Of a DNA stretch of 64,000 nt, positions 52,228-61,304 are shown in pieces. Each line of letters starts with the position of its first letter. The first letter of the stretch is position 1. This DNA comes from Balneola sp. (GTDB lineage Bacteria; Bacteroidota; Rhodothermia; Balneolales; Balneolaceae): contig JANQSE010000002.1 in the NCBI GenBank assembly GCA_028284195.1, positions 620,001-684,000 on the forward strand, read 5' to 3'. The notes beneath the pieces were generated by a model. It searched no databases, was not told the origin of the DNA, and was given only the letters and a program-made list of their open reading frames with translations. Position numbers and translations under genes: made by a program.

Positions 52228-54291
52228 TTAGTTGGCTTCGATGGATTCTACTTTTGATTTTTCAATTACCTGGCCATCATTTTTAGTTTCGTATGCGAAA
52301 GCATATGCAACACCGTTGGTAACTTCCCAGTTGCTGTAAGAAGTAACAACTTCAACTTCTTTGCCCATTTGAGGAGCAAACACATTCATTTTTGTGACGG
52401 CAGGAAGTGCTGTAGCCGGGTCAAGATAAAATACAATCTCGGAAGTTCCATCTACTTTTAGTGCAACATATTCTTTGCCATCTACTGTTTCCATACCCAG
52501 ATATTCGGGATTATGGTCATCTGCATTTAGTGCAATATTAATGTAGCTGTTCTTCATCTCATTTATCATTGGCGTAACCATAGCAGGCGGAAGTTGCTGT
52601 TCCCGTCCCATCATAATCATTTTGCCGGAACCATTAGAAACCATCATTTCCATATTGCCTTGCGGGGTTTCCATTTTGGCATCGAGGGTGTAGTTGGCAT
52701 AAGAAATAGTAGAGGTGATTTTTATATCTACATTTCCCATAGGGGTTACCCGTGTAAGGTTGCCTACACTTTTTATGGTGCTAAATGTTGTACCTGGGGC
52801 AATAATAGCTTTTGCCATTTTTCCGAGCCATTCTTTCCCTTTAGCGGCATCACCTGATGCACTTGGCTTATCTGATTTTGGAGTTGGAATGGTGATATCG
52901 ATCTCATTTACTGTTCCATATTTTTGTAATTGATCACCAACTTCTTCTGCATTTCCAACTACCAGGATTTGAACTTTACCGGGCTTCAGATATTCTTTAG
53001 CAACTTGTTGAATATCGGAAATGGTTACTTTTTTCAGGTCTTCCACGTATTTATTAAAAGCATCTTTAGAAAGCCCATTGTATTCATTGCTGATTCTTTC
53101 ATTCAGGATCTTTTGCTTACTATCGTATCTAAAGACCAAAGAATTAAGGAAGCGGTCGCGCGCATCTTCTAGTTCTTCCTGGGCTACCGGGCTTTCCTGC
53201 ATTTTTTCTACTTCCCGGATTAAAGCGTCAATAGCTTCTGCTGTGGTTGAGCTTTTAGTCATTACAAACAAAGAAAACGTACCCGGATAATTGATGCTGC
53301 TGCTATACCCGCCACCTACGGCATAAGCCAGCCCAAGATCGGTTCGTACTGTTTGGAATAACCTTCCGGCAAAACCGCCACCAAGAATCTGGTTCATCAT
53401 TTGCAATTTAGCGTAATCCGGATTTTCCCGTAATCCACCAATGTGGCCAACAAGTACATAACTTTGATTTACATCAGATTTATTAATGAAGTTTACTGTG
53501 GATGGGTAACTGTAATTTATTTCCGGGTAAATGAGATTATTTGCAGTTCCGGCAGGGAAACTACCAAAGGCCTCTTCCAGTTTTTTCTTCATTTTTTTGG
53601 TGTCAAAATCACCTATAACCCCAAGTGTCATATTGTTTCCTACAAAAGTTTCTTTGTGGAATGCTACAAGATCGTTGCGGGTAATGGCATCTAAGGTGGC
53701 GTACTCTATCTGGCGCGTAATTGGAGAATCTTCTCCATAAATCAGTTTTCGGAATTCACGGTTAGCAATACCTGCCTGTTGGTCGTTTCTACGCGAAATA
53801 CCGCTTTTGCGCTGTGTTTTAGATAGTTCAATTTTGTCTTCAGGGAATAGGGGGTTTTGAACCAGATCCACAAAAACAGGAAGTAATTCATCAAAATCTT
53901 CTTTGAGGATGTTCATGGATGCCCCGCCTGAGCCTTGCCCGATAAATGTACTCATGAATGCAGCCTTGTCTTCTAAAAGTACATTTAATTCATCAGCAGG
54001 ATAATTTTCAGAGCCGCCTTCGCGCATAAGTCCTCCGGTCATACTTGCAAGCCCGATTTTATCGTCAGGATCCTGGAGGCTGCCGGCTCTAACAGTAGCA
54101 CTAATTCTGATTAAAGGAAGCTCTTTGTCTTCAACCAAAAAGAAGGTAATGCCATTGTCGAGTTTAAATTCTTCAACATCGGCTTTTTTAAACTCGTTGA
54201 GCTTGGGGTACTTAATTTCGTCATAACGTTTTTGTGCTGCTGCACTAATTGCGAACAGCGTCAACATCGAAAATAAAATGGTACGTTTCAT
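52228..54291 (-). CDS. Non-catalytic M16 family protein with extra C-terminal domain
   Basis: 687 residues with a signal peptide (~1-19). Two M16 halves occupy ~20-450. Where the partner has HIFEH, this has SMTGG (residues 83-87), so the zinc site is lost. A further ~230 residues after a Ser/Lys-rich linker are beta-rich, resembling LolA or outer-membrane lipoprotein-sorting folds (VGNLTRVTPMGNVDIKI). It is paired with the catalytic M16 43 bases upstream, as in heterodimeric M16B peptidases, where this subunit would bind substrate. Confidence 0.88.
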   Translation of the reverse strand: MKRTILFSMLTLFAISAAAQKRYDEIKYPKLNEFKKADVEEFKLDNGITFFLVEDKELPLIRISATVRAGSLQDPDDKIGLASMTGGLMREGGSENYPADELNVLLEDKAAFMSTFIGQGSGGASMNILKEDFDELLPVFVDLVQNPLFPEDKIELSKTQRKSGISRRNDQQAGIANREFRKLIYGEDSPITRQIEYATLDAITRNDLVAFHKETFVGNNMTLGVIGDFDTKKMKKKLEEAFGSFPAGTANNLIYPEINYSYPSTVNFINKSDVNQSYVLVGHIGGLRENPDYAKLQMMNQILGGGFAGRLFQTVRTDLGLAYAVGGGYSSSINYPGTFSLFVMTKSSTTAEAIDALIREVEKMQESPVAQEELEDARDRFLNSLVFRYDSKQKILNERISNEYNGLSKDAFNKYVEDLKKVTISDIQQVAKEYLKPGKVQILVVGNAEEVGDQLQKYGTVNEIDITIPTPKSDKPSASGDAAKGKEWLGKMAKAIIAPGTTFSTIKSVGNLTRVTPMGNVDIKITSTISYANYTLDAKMETPQGNMEMMVSNGSGKMIMMGREQQLPPAMVTPMINEMKNSYINIALNADDHNPEYLGMETVDGKEYVALKVDGTSEIVFYLDPATALPAVTKMNVFAPQMGKEVEVVTSYSNWEVTNGVAYAFAYETKNDGQVIEKSKVESIEAN

Positions 54292-54333
54292 AGTAGTGTT
54301 TATTGAATTAAATCGTTTGATAAATAGATGATT

Positions 54334-55842
54334 TTAGGAATCTGCTTTTACTGTAGCACCTACAGTTCGCGTTTGTTTTATCAGATATTGTTGAGCTACC
54401 CGTTGAAGATCGTCGAGCGTAACTTCGTTATATCTGTCTAACTGCTTGAATACATCACGCCAGTCGCCTTTAGTCATATACGTGGAAGCAAAATTAAGTG
54501 CCAAGCCTGTGTTATTTGCCAATCCACGAATAATTCCTGCACGGATGTTTGTTCGGGCACGATCAAGTTCTTTCTGAGTGATAGAACCTCCTTTTACAAC
54601 TTCAATTTCGTCATAAATACGTTGCTCTAAAGAATCAAGCTCTACCCCTTGGTTTGGTACAGCAAGAGTAAGGAATAAAGATCCGAAGCGGGTCCCGGGA
54701 AACCCATTAAAAGCACCCACCTGTAAGGCCAGTTTTTCTTCTTCTACCAGTTTTTTATATAGAACAGAAGTTCTTCCGCTGGATATAATATTTCCAAGAA
54801 GGTTTAATGCTTCAAAATCTTCATGAGAATCAGAAACACCATGATAGCCAATTAACATAATAGGTTGCGAGTTGCCTTCTATGGTAAATCGCCGTTCTCC
54901 TCGTTGCTTTGGCTCAACAGTAGTTACCGGAGGAGCAATTTTACCTTTGCCTCTGAAGTCAGAGAAATACTCTTCGGCCAATTTCTTCATTCTTTTGGGG
55001 TCAACATCTCCTGCAATGGCAAAAGTAATATTGCTAGGTACATAATATTTATCGTAAAATGCGCGGGCATCTTCAATGGTTGTTGCTGTAATGTCGGAAT
55101 TCCATCCTACAACAGGTCGTCCGTAAGGGTGGGCGGTATAAGCAACGGCTATAAACTCCTCAACCAAACGGCCAATAGGGCTTGATTCTGTTCTCATGCG
55201 TCGTTCTTCCCGAACAACTTCTTTTTCAACATAGAATTCGCGGTAAGTGGGATTTTTGAAACGATCAGCTTCCAGGTTAAACCAAAGTTCTGCTTTGTTT
55301 GAAGGGAGGCTGTAAAAGTAGTTGGTCAGGTCAGCACCTGTTGAAGCATTTAACCCTGTTCCCCCATTATTTTGGATGATCTCAGAAAACTCATTATTCA
55401 CTACAAAAGTTTTAGCCTGTTCTTGTAACTCTTCGAACTTAGCCCGTTTTTGAGCCAGTGCTTCTTCATCGGGATTGGAACTGAATTTTTCATGCAACCA
55501 TGCTTTGTAAGCTTCATCCATTTGATCGATTACTTTCTTTTCTTCTTCCCAGTTATTAGTACCAATATATTTGGTTCCCTTAAAAGCCATGTGTTCAAAA
55601 ATGTGTGCAATACCGGTATTGCCTACAGGTTCATCCACACCGCCAACATTTACATGGGTGTAAAAACTGGCAACAGGTGCTTCGCGTCGTTCAATAATGA
55701 TGAAATGCAGCCCGTTATCAAGGGTGAACTCGGTTACCTTTTTTTCAAATTCTTTCAGGTTTTGTGCAGTTACGTTATCTCCGAAAATTCCAACAAAGAG
55801 AACCAGAAAAAGTAACCCACAAAATGTTTTTAGTACTCTCAT
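54334..55842 (-). CDS. Catalytic M16 family zinc peptidase, exported
   Basis: 502 residues from the ATG at 55842, opening a signal peptide (MRVLKTFCGLLFLVLFVGIF, cleavage near TAQ). Inverted zinc motif HxxEH is intact: His80, Glu83, His84 (IAHIFEHMAF), with the third ligand Glu in VREERRM. The usual C-terminal M16 half follows. It probably degrades peptides in the periplasm with its inactive partner encoded downstream. The longer frame to 55914 lacks signal character. Confidence 0.92.
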   Translation of the reverse strand: MRVLKTFCGLLFLVLFVGIFGDNVTAQNLKEFEKKVTEFTLDNGLHFIIIERREAPVASFYTHVNVGGVDEPVGNTGIAHIFEHMAFKGTKYIGTNNWEEEKKVIDQMDEAYKAWLHEKFSSNPDEEALAQKRAKFEELQEQAKTFVVNNEFSEIIQNNGGTGLNASTGADLTNYFYSLPSNKAELWFNLEADRFKNPTYREFYVEKEVVREERRMRTESSPIGRLVEEFIAVAYTAHPYGRPVVGWNSDITATTIEDARAFYDKYYVPSNITFAIAGDVDPKRMKKLAEEYFSDFRGKGKIAPPVTTVEPKQRGERRFTIEGNSQPIMLIGYHGVSDSHEDFEALNLLGNIISSGRTSVLYKKLVEEEKLALQVGAFNGFPGTRFGSLFLTLAVPNQGVELDSLEQRIYDEIEVVKGGSITQKELDRARTNIRAGIIRGLANNTGLALNFASTYMTKGDWRDVFKQLDRYNEVTLDDLQRVAQQYLIKQTRTVGATVKADS

Positions 55843-55969
55843 TATGATAGGTTTAATAGTTGTTTGATTAATACTCAACAGCTTAAAGATGAGAGTTATT
55901 TTAACCAACTTCAAAGCCTAAATAGTTTTACCCATAGAAAATTTCTTCTTTAATTTGCGTTATTCTTTT

Positions 55970-55977
55970 TATTTTTG
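55970..55977 (+). promoter_or_regulatory. Candidate Bacteroidota-type -7 element before the MBL-rhodanese gene
   Basis: TATTTTTG matches the TAnnTTTG -7 consensus, 26 bases before the start codon. No well-spaced -33 TTG partner is clear, so the promoter is tentative. Confidence 0.35.
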
Positions 55978-56003
55978 CCGTCATTTAAAATTTCAAATCT
56001 TCT

Positions 56004-57419
56004 ATGTTTTTTCAGCAAATATTCGAACCTAAATTAGCTCAATACGCATATCTCATTGGTTGTCAAAAATCAGGAGAGGCAATTATTGTTGACCCGATGC
56101 GGGATGTTGCCCGGTACCAGGTTATCGCAAAAAAGAACGGCCTTAGCATAGTTGGAGCTACCGAAACACATATACATGCCGATTATCTTTCGGGGCTCAG
56201 AGAACTTGCTGAACAAGGTGTAAAAGTACTTGCCTCTGATGAAGGTGATGCGGATTGGAAATACGAATGGATTATTGGAAGTGACTATAATCATCAGTTA
56301 TTGAAAGATGGTGATGAGTTTGCTATCGGTAACATCAAATTTACTGTGGTATATACCCCCGGCCATACGCCGGAACATATTAGTTTTTTGGTTACTGATG
56401 GTGCTGCCGCGAACGAGCCTATGGGCCTGCTTTCAGGGGATTTTATTTTTGTAGGTGATGTGGGCCGGCCGGATCTCTTAGAAACAGCAGCCGGGCAGGT
56501 GGGTGCAATGGATGGATCAGCTAAAACACTGTACAAATCAATCGAGAAGTTTAAAACCATGCCAGAGTACCTTCAGCTTTGGCCGGGGCATGGTGCAGGA
56601 AGTGCCTGTGGCAAAGCATTAGGTGCTGTACCGGAATCAACAGTGGGGTATGAGCAGAGATTTAATGGGTCCATTCGGGCTGCTGTTTCCGAAAAAGATT
56701 TTGTCGATTTTATTTTGGAAGGCCAGCCAGAGCCGCCTCTTTATTTTGCAAGAATGAAGCGCGATAACAAATCAGGACCGAAAGTTCTTGGCAAAATTCC
56801 GGTGCCCGAGAGAAAAAGTGTTCAAAGTATGATTGGTGCCAGCAGAACTTCGCATGCCGTAATTATTGATGCACGTTTAGACAGAGTTGCTTTTATGAAT
56901 GCCCATATTCAGGGATCACTTTATGCTCCTTTCAATAACACTTTTAATACCATTGCGGGATCTTATGTAGAGGAAGATGAGGATATCTACCTCATCATTA
57001 ACGAGGAGCATGTATCTGATGCTGTGCTTGACCTGATCCGAATCGGGCTTGATAATATAAAAGGCTATGCTACTCCTGACGATTTGGATGAATTTGGAGC
57101 GAGTGGTGGTGCTTTATTCAGCACTGAGGTAATAGACTTTAAAAAAGTAGATGAATTGATGGCAACGCAAGAATATAACCTGCTGGATGTAAGAAAGAAG
57201 TCAGAATTTGATGAAGGGCATTACCCGGAGGCCATCAATATTGCACATACCCGGTTGGCAGATCGGGTGGATGAAATACCAATAGATAAGCCGGTTTTAG
57301 TGCACTGCAAATCCGGAGCCAGGGCTGCAGTTGCCTCAGCAATGCTGGCAAGAGAAGGCCTGGTTGTTCATTATATAAATGATGCGGTAGATCCCTGGTT
57401 GGCAGAAAAGGTTGATTAA
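56004..57419 (+). CDS. MBL-fold metallohydrolase with two rhodanese domains (persulfide dioxygenase-like)
   Basis: 471 residues. The MBL domain (~1-245) has THIHADYLSG (His56, His58, Asp60), HTPEHI, GDFIFVGDVGRPD and WPGHGAG, as in ETHE1/BlhA-like persulfide dioxygenases. A first rhodanese domain (~275-365) lacks the active cysteine, while the second (~380-471) has HCKSGARAA with the cysteine in place. Likely converts persulfides to sulfite in the cytosol. The last 4 bases overlap the convergent tag gene. Confidence 0.9.
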   Translation: MFFQQIFEPKLAQYAYLIGCQKSGEAIIVDPMRDVARYQVIAKKNGLSIVGATETHIHADYLSGLRELAEQGVKVLASDEGDADWKYEWIIGSDYNHQLLKDGDEFAIGNIKFTVVYTPGHTPEHISFLVTDGAAANEPMGLLSGDFIFVGDVGRPDLLETAAGQVGAMDGSAKTLYKSIEKFKTMPEYLQLWPGHGAGSACGKALGAVPESTVGYEQRFNGSIRAAVSEKDFVDFILEGQPEPPLYFARMKRDNKSGPKVLGKIPVPERKSVQSMIGASRTSHAVIIDARLDRVAFMNAHIQGSLYAPFNNTFNTIAGSYVEEDEDIYLIINEEHVSDAVLDLIRIGLDNIKGYATPDDLDEFGASGGALFSTEVIDFKKVDELMATQEYNLLDVRKKSEFDEGHYPEAINIAHTRLADRVDEIPIDKPVLVHCKSGARAAVASAMLAREGLVVHYINDAVDPWLAEKVD

Positions 57420-57985
57420 ATTTTTTTGTATCTGAAACAATCAATAGTATGGTCATTCACCAGTCCACAAGCTTGCATATGAGCATACATAATAGTGCTG
57501 CCAACAAATTTGAATCCACGTTTTTTCAGATCTTTACTTAGTGCGTCAGATTCGGGTGAGGTTGCCGGAACTTCTTCCATTGTTTTCCAGCAGTTTATGA
57601 TGGGCTTGTCCCCAACAAAATCCCAAATGTATGTATCAAAGCTTCCAAACTCTTTTTGCACTTCAAGAAATTTTTGAGCGTTTATTACTGCTCCCCGAAC
57701 TTTGAGTTTGTTCCGGATAATCCCTTCGAATTGTAAAAGCTCCCGGATCCTATCCTCATCAAATTTGGCTACGATTTCAGGATCAAAGTTTGCGAAACAT
57801 TTTCTGTATCCTTCTCTCTTTTTTAATACTGTTGCCCAGCTCAATCCGGCTTGGGCTCCTTCAAGGATCAAAAACTCAAAATGAGTGCGATCGTCATGAA
57901 CAGGCACTCCCCATTCCTCATCATGATATTTTATGTATTCTTCGAACTGGCCGTCTGCCCATTCGCACCGTGTTAAGTTACTCAT
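57416..57985 (-). CDS. tag: DNA-3-methyladenine glycosylase I
   Basis: 189 residues from the ATG at 57985. The longer frame to 58033 adds a leader without family match. Zinc ligands typical of Tag are present: Cys7 (TRCEWA), His21 (YHDEEWG), and the C-terminal His and Cys in NDHTIDCF. The AGLSWATVLKKRE motif lines the base pocket. It removes 3-methyladenine from alkylated DNA. Confidence 0.95.
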   Translation of the reverse strand: MSNLTRCEWADGQFEEYIKYHDEEWGVPVHDDRTHFEFLILEGAQAGLSWATVLKKREGYRKCFANFDPEIVAKFDEDRIRELLQFEGIIRNKLKVRGAVINAQKFLEVQKEFGSFDTYIWDFVGDKPIINCWKTMEEVPATSPESDALSKDLKKRGFKFVGSTIMYAHMQACGLVNDHTIDCFRYKKI

Positions 57986-58138
57986 GTCAAAATTCGTTAT
58001 ATTTTCTTTGTGGTTGCAATGAAGAACCTTCAAGAGAGTTTATCATGCTCTTTATCTGTAAAGGAACAAAAGATCAATATAAAAATTTACAGTAATTACA
58101 CTTTACCTTTACAATAAAGCTATTATTTTGTGTGTGCT

Positions 58139-59227
58139 ATGAATGACTTAATGACATTTTCTAAAATCAATATCGAACCTGCCGAACGCAGCAAAATTCA
58201 TGAAATAGATTTCAATAATCTGGTTTTTGGGCGCAAATTTTCTGATCACATGTTTGTAATGGAATACGAACACGGTGAATGGAACGAGCCGGTTATTAAG
58301 CCTTATGGCCCTATTGAGGTAACTCCGGCACTTAATACGTTACATTATGGTCAGGCTATTTTTGAAGGGATGAAAGCGTTTTATGTTGATGAAAACACCA
58401 TCAATATTTTCAGGCCGGATGTTCATCATGAACGGTTAAATAATTCTGCACGAAGAATGGACATTCCTGAAACGGATTATGATATATTTATTACTGCTTT
58501 GGAAGAATTGATGAAGCTGGATCATCAGTTTGTTCCAAAACAGTTTGGAACGTCGCTCTATATTCGTCCATTTATTTTCGCTTCTGATGATTTGTTAGCT
58601 GCCCGTTCTTCCACAAAATTCAGTTATTATATTATTACATCGCCTGTAGGAACGTATTATTCAGAAGGGTTTGCTCCTGTTTCTTTAACAACTACTGATG
58701 AATATGTGCGGGCAGTTTCCGGAGGGACGGGAGAAGCAAAAACCGCGGGAAATTATGCAGCAAGTTTTCTTCCTGCTAAAAAAGCTGTACAGGATGGTTA
58801 TACACAAGTACTTTGGTTGGATGCTACCGAACACAAGTATATCGAAGAAGTGGGAACTATGAATATTCACTTTCTTATTGGCGATACATTGGTTACTCCG
58901 GAATTAACAGGTTCTATTTTGCCCGGAGTTACCCGAAGGTCGGTAACTGCGTTAGCTGTCGAATGGGGATATAATGTGGAAGAAAGAAGAATTTCTATTG
59001 ATGAGGTATTCAAAGCTTCTGAAAATGGCGAGCTGAAAGAAGTGTTTGGATCAGGTACTGCGGCAGTTATTTCTCCGGTAGGGTTAATTCATCATAAAGG
59101 CAGCACCATTAACATCGGAACCGGAAAGATCGGAGATTTTGCAAAAAGGCTGTTTGATGAAATTACGGGAATACAGTACGGTAAGCTCGAAGATCCATAT
59201 GGATGGATCCATTCTGTAGAAATTTAA
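58139..59227 (+). CDS. ilvE: Branched-chain amino acid aminotransferase
   Basis: 362 residues from the ATG at 58139; GTG at 58130 adds three residues and is less likely. BCAT class IV fold with the PLP lysine in EAKTAGNYA, LWLDATEHKYIEEVG and the mitochondrial-type length (~360). Reversibly moves amino groups between Leu, Ile or Val and 2-oxoglutarate. The fluC gene begins right after its stop and is probably cotranscribed. Confidence 0.94.
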   Translation: MNDLMTFSKINIEPAERSKIHEIDFNNLVFGRKFSDHMFVMEYEHGEWNEPVIKPYGPIEVTPALNTLHYGQAIFEGMKAFYVDENTINIFRPDVHHERLNNSARRMDIPETDYDIFITALEELMKLDHQFVPKQFGTSLYIRPFIFASDDLLAARSSTKFSYYIITSPVGTYYSEGFAPVSLTTTDEYVRAVSGGTGEAKTAGNYAASFLPAKKAVQDGYTQVLWLDATEHKYIEEVGTMNIHFLIGDTLVTPELTGSILPGVTRRSVTALAVEWGYNVEERRISIDEVFKASENGELKEVFGSGTAAVISPVGLIHHKGSTINIGTGKIGDFAKRLFDEITGIQYGKLEDPYGWIHSVEI

Positions 59228-59617
59228 GTGCCGGGCCTTATTAAAATATTGGCTGTGGGTGCCGGTGGCTTTTTCGGTGCTGCGAGCAGATATCTGCTTT
59301 CATCCGGAGTACAGTCTTATTTTCCTTCTTCCGGTTTTCCTTATGGTACATATGTAGTAAATATGCTGGGTTGTTTGCTGATTGGCCTATTGCTCGCCCT
59401 TTTTGATTTGAAAGAGTGGGGAAATTCCGAAATAAGGCTGTTTGTGTTTACAGGCGTACTTGGCGGCTTTACTACCTTTTCCACATTTGCTAACGATTCT
59501 TATCTGTTATTTAAAGATGGAGAAATGCTATTTGGCCTGGCAAATGCAGGCGGGCAAGTAATTCTTGGGTTGTTATTCGTTTGGATTGGATATTCGGTGA
59601 TTAAACTACTTGTTTAA
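59228..59617 (+). CDS. crcB: Fluoride channel FluC (CrcB)
   Basis: 129 residues with a GTG start immediately after the ilvE TAA. Four helices and family motifs: GGFFGAASRYLLS, GTYVVNMLGC and GGFTTFSTFANDS, the last containing the pore and Na+ site region. It exports fluoride as a dual-topology dimer. No fluoride riboswitch is visible, as the gene appears to ride on the ilvE transcript. Tail-to-tail with the next gene. Confidence 0.93.
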   Translation: MPGLIKILAVGAGGFFGAASRYLLSSGVQSYFPSSGFPYGTYVVNMLGCLLIGLLLALFDLKEWGNSEIRLFVFTGVLGGFTTFSTFANDSYLLFKDGEMLFGLANAGGQVILGLLFVWIGYSVIKLLV

Positions 59618-60540
59618 TACCCATTCTCTCGACTTACTTCATTAATCAAATCCATCCCCGAAAGCGATCTTTTATAGTTCTCCAGGATTTGTTGTGCGGC
59701 TTCTTTGGAGTCTGTAACTGCAGCAACATGGGGAGTGATCATAATTTTTGGGCGATTCCAGAATAGGTGATTGGCAGGTAGCGGTTCTTCTTCAAATACA
59801 TCCAGCCAGGCACTCGATAAAGCTCCGGTGTCGATTGCATAAATCAAATCTTCTTCAACCAAATGCTGCCCCCTGCCGGCATTGATGAGGCAAGAGGGAG
59901 ATTTTAACTTCTTAAATAACTCAAGGTCTAAAATGCCCTGGGTTTGCCTGGTTAGTGGAAGTAAGCAAACCAGAATATTTGTTTCGGACAAGAAATCGCT
60001 GATCTGGTTCTCAGTAAAAGATGTAATTCCCTTTATACTTTTTTTGGATAGAGACCAACCGTTTACCAGATAATCATTTTTAATTAAAAGTTTGGCAACC
60101 GATTGCCCCATTTCTCCCAATCCCATAATTCCAACTGCACATTGTGCTTTTGGTATAATAGAATGTTTACTCCAGTAAGCCTCTCGTTTTTGATCGGTAT
60201 ATCGGGTAGTGTGATGCCTGTACGCCAATACGGCATTTAAAACATATTCAGCCATCTCGCTTTTGAGAGAAGGAGTAATTAACCGGGCAAGCTTTATGTT
60301 CTTTGAAATGCCTTCATCATTCAAAAGATGATTTACTCCGGCACCTAATGAAGAGATTGCATTCAGATTGGGATAGTTGCTGAATATATCTTTTGGGTGA
60401 TTCCATGCAACGGCAAATGTAATGCGGTCTTTATGTTCTACCTTGGGCCAGATATCCACATCCAGGTTCGAATCCAGTTCCAGCAGCTGCTTTTTAAGAG
60501 AATGTAAGTCCCGGTTTTGGGCAATGAGAAGTAATGACAT
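59614..60540 (-). CDS. D-2-hydroxyacid dehydrogenase (GhrA-like)
   Basis: 308 residues. Rossmann motif GIMGLGEMGQSVAKLL and catalytic trio Arg (INAGRGQHLVEE), Glu (DVFEEEPLP) and His (MITPHVAAVT). Length and the N-terminal FAVAWNHPKDIF favour the glyoxylate/hydroxypyruvate reductase GhrA branch. Uses NAD(P)H on 2-oxoacids. Its stop overlaps the FluC stop (TTAA). Confidence 0.88.
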   Translation of the reverse strand: MSLLLIAQNRDLHSLKKQLLELDSNLDVDIWPKVEHKDRITFAVAWNHPKDIFSNYPNLNAISSLGAGVNHLLNDEGISKNIKLARLITPSLKSEMAEYVLNAVLAYRHHTTRYTDQKREAYWSKHSIIPKAQCAVGIMGLGEMGQSVAKLLIKNDYLVNGWSLSKKSIKGITSFTENQISDFLSETNILVCLLPLTRQTQGILDLELFKKLKSPSCLINAGRGQHLVEEDLIYAIDTGALSSAWLDVFEEEPLPANHLFWNRPKIMITPHVAAVTDSKEAAQQILENYKRSLSGMDLINEVSRENGY

Positions 60541-60647
60541 ATTATTTTGCTTTAGCTATCATAAGTTCATCCCACCGGGTGGTGTATCTTTTGCACTGGT
60601 AAATGCGTTTTTGTAGTAATCAGTGGTGTACATAATCTACCGGGTTA

Positions 60648-61304
60648 TTATTTGTCATCCCATTCTTTCAGAAACCGGGCTATATATTCTTCCATGAAAA
60701 GATGGCGTTCTTTTGCGATTTCTTTAGCCATAGGTGTGTTCATTCGGTCTTTCAACAAAAATAGTTTCTCGTAAAAGTGATTAATGGTATGTCCTTGATC
60801 GTTTTTATATGCTTCGAAAGAAGCATGCATAGTGGGAGGGATGTTGGGATTATAAAGCCCCCGCAATTTATAACCGCCATATGCGAAAGCACGGGCAATG
60901 CCGATGGCTCCTATTGCATCAAGCCGGTCGGCATCCTGTACAATTTTCCCTTCCAAAGTTTTCATAGGGGTTTCCACTTCGGCCCCTTTAAAAGACAGGT
61001 TTTGGATAATATCAGTAACATGCTGAATGATGTGTTCATCAACACCAAGCTGTTCCAGCCATTTTCTGGCTGTTTTTGGCCCGATAGAAACATCTCCGTC
61101 ATGAAGTTTGTGATCAGCGATATCATGTAACAAAGCCGACAGTTCTATAACATGAATGTTATATGCTGCATCGGTTTGTCCGGCCAATCTTTTTGCCATG
61201 TTCCAAACCCGGAGCGTATGCCACCAATCATGCCCTGAGCTTTCCCCTTCTAACTTTTTTTGTACAAACTCTGCTGTTTTAGTTATGTGGTCAGGCAGGT
61301 GCAT
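60648..61304 (-). CDS. HD-domain phosphohydrolase (YedJ/YpgQ-like)
   Basis: 218 residues. HD motifs: SGHDWWHTLRVWNMAKRLA, ALLHDIADHKLHDG, then HVTDIIQN and VQDADRLDAIGAIGIARAF. The set matches YpgQ/YedJ metal-dependent phosphohydrolases of unclear physiological substrate, possibly nucleotides. Its start lies inside the GH3 gene's end, overlapping by 22 bases, so translation is likely coupled. Confidence 0.9.
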   Translation of the reverse strand: MHLPDHITKTAEFVQKKLEGESSGHDWWHTLRVWNMAKRLAGQTDAAYNIHVIELSALLHDIADHKLHDGDVSIGPKTARKWLEQLGVDEHIIQHVTDIIQNLSFKGAEVETPMKTLEGKIVQDADRLDAIGAIGIARAFAYGGYKLRGLYNPNIPPTMHASFEAYKNDQGHTINHFYEKLFLLKDRMNTPMAKEIAKERHLFMEEYIARFLKEWDDK

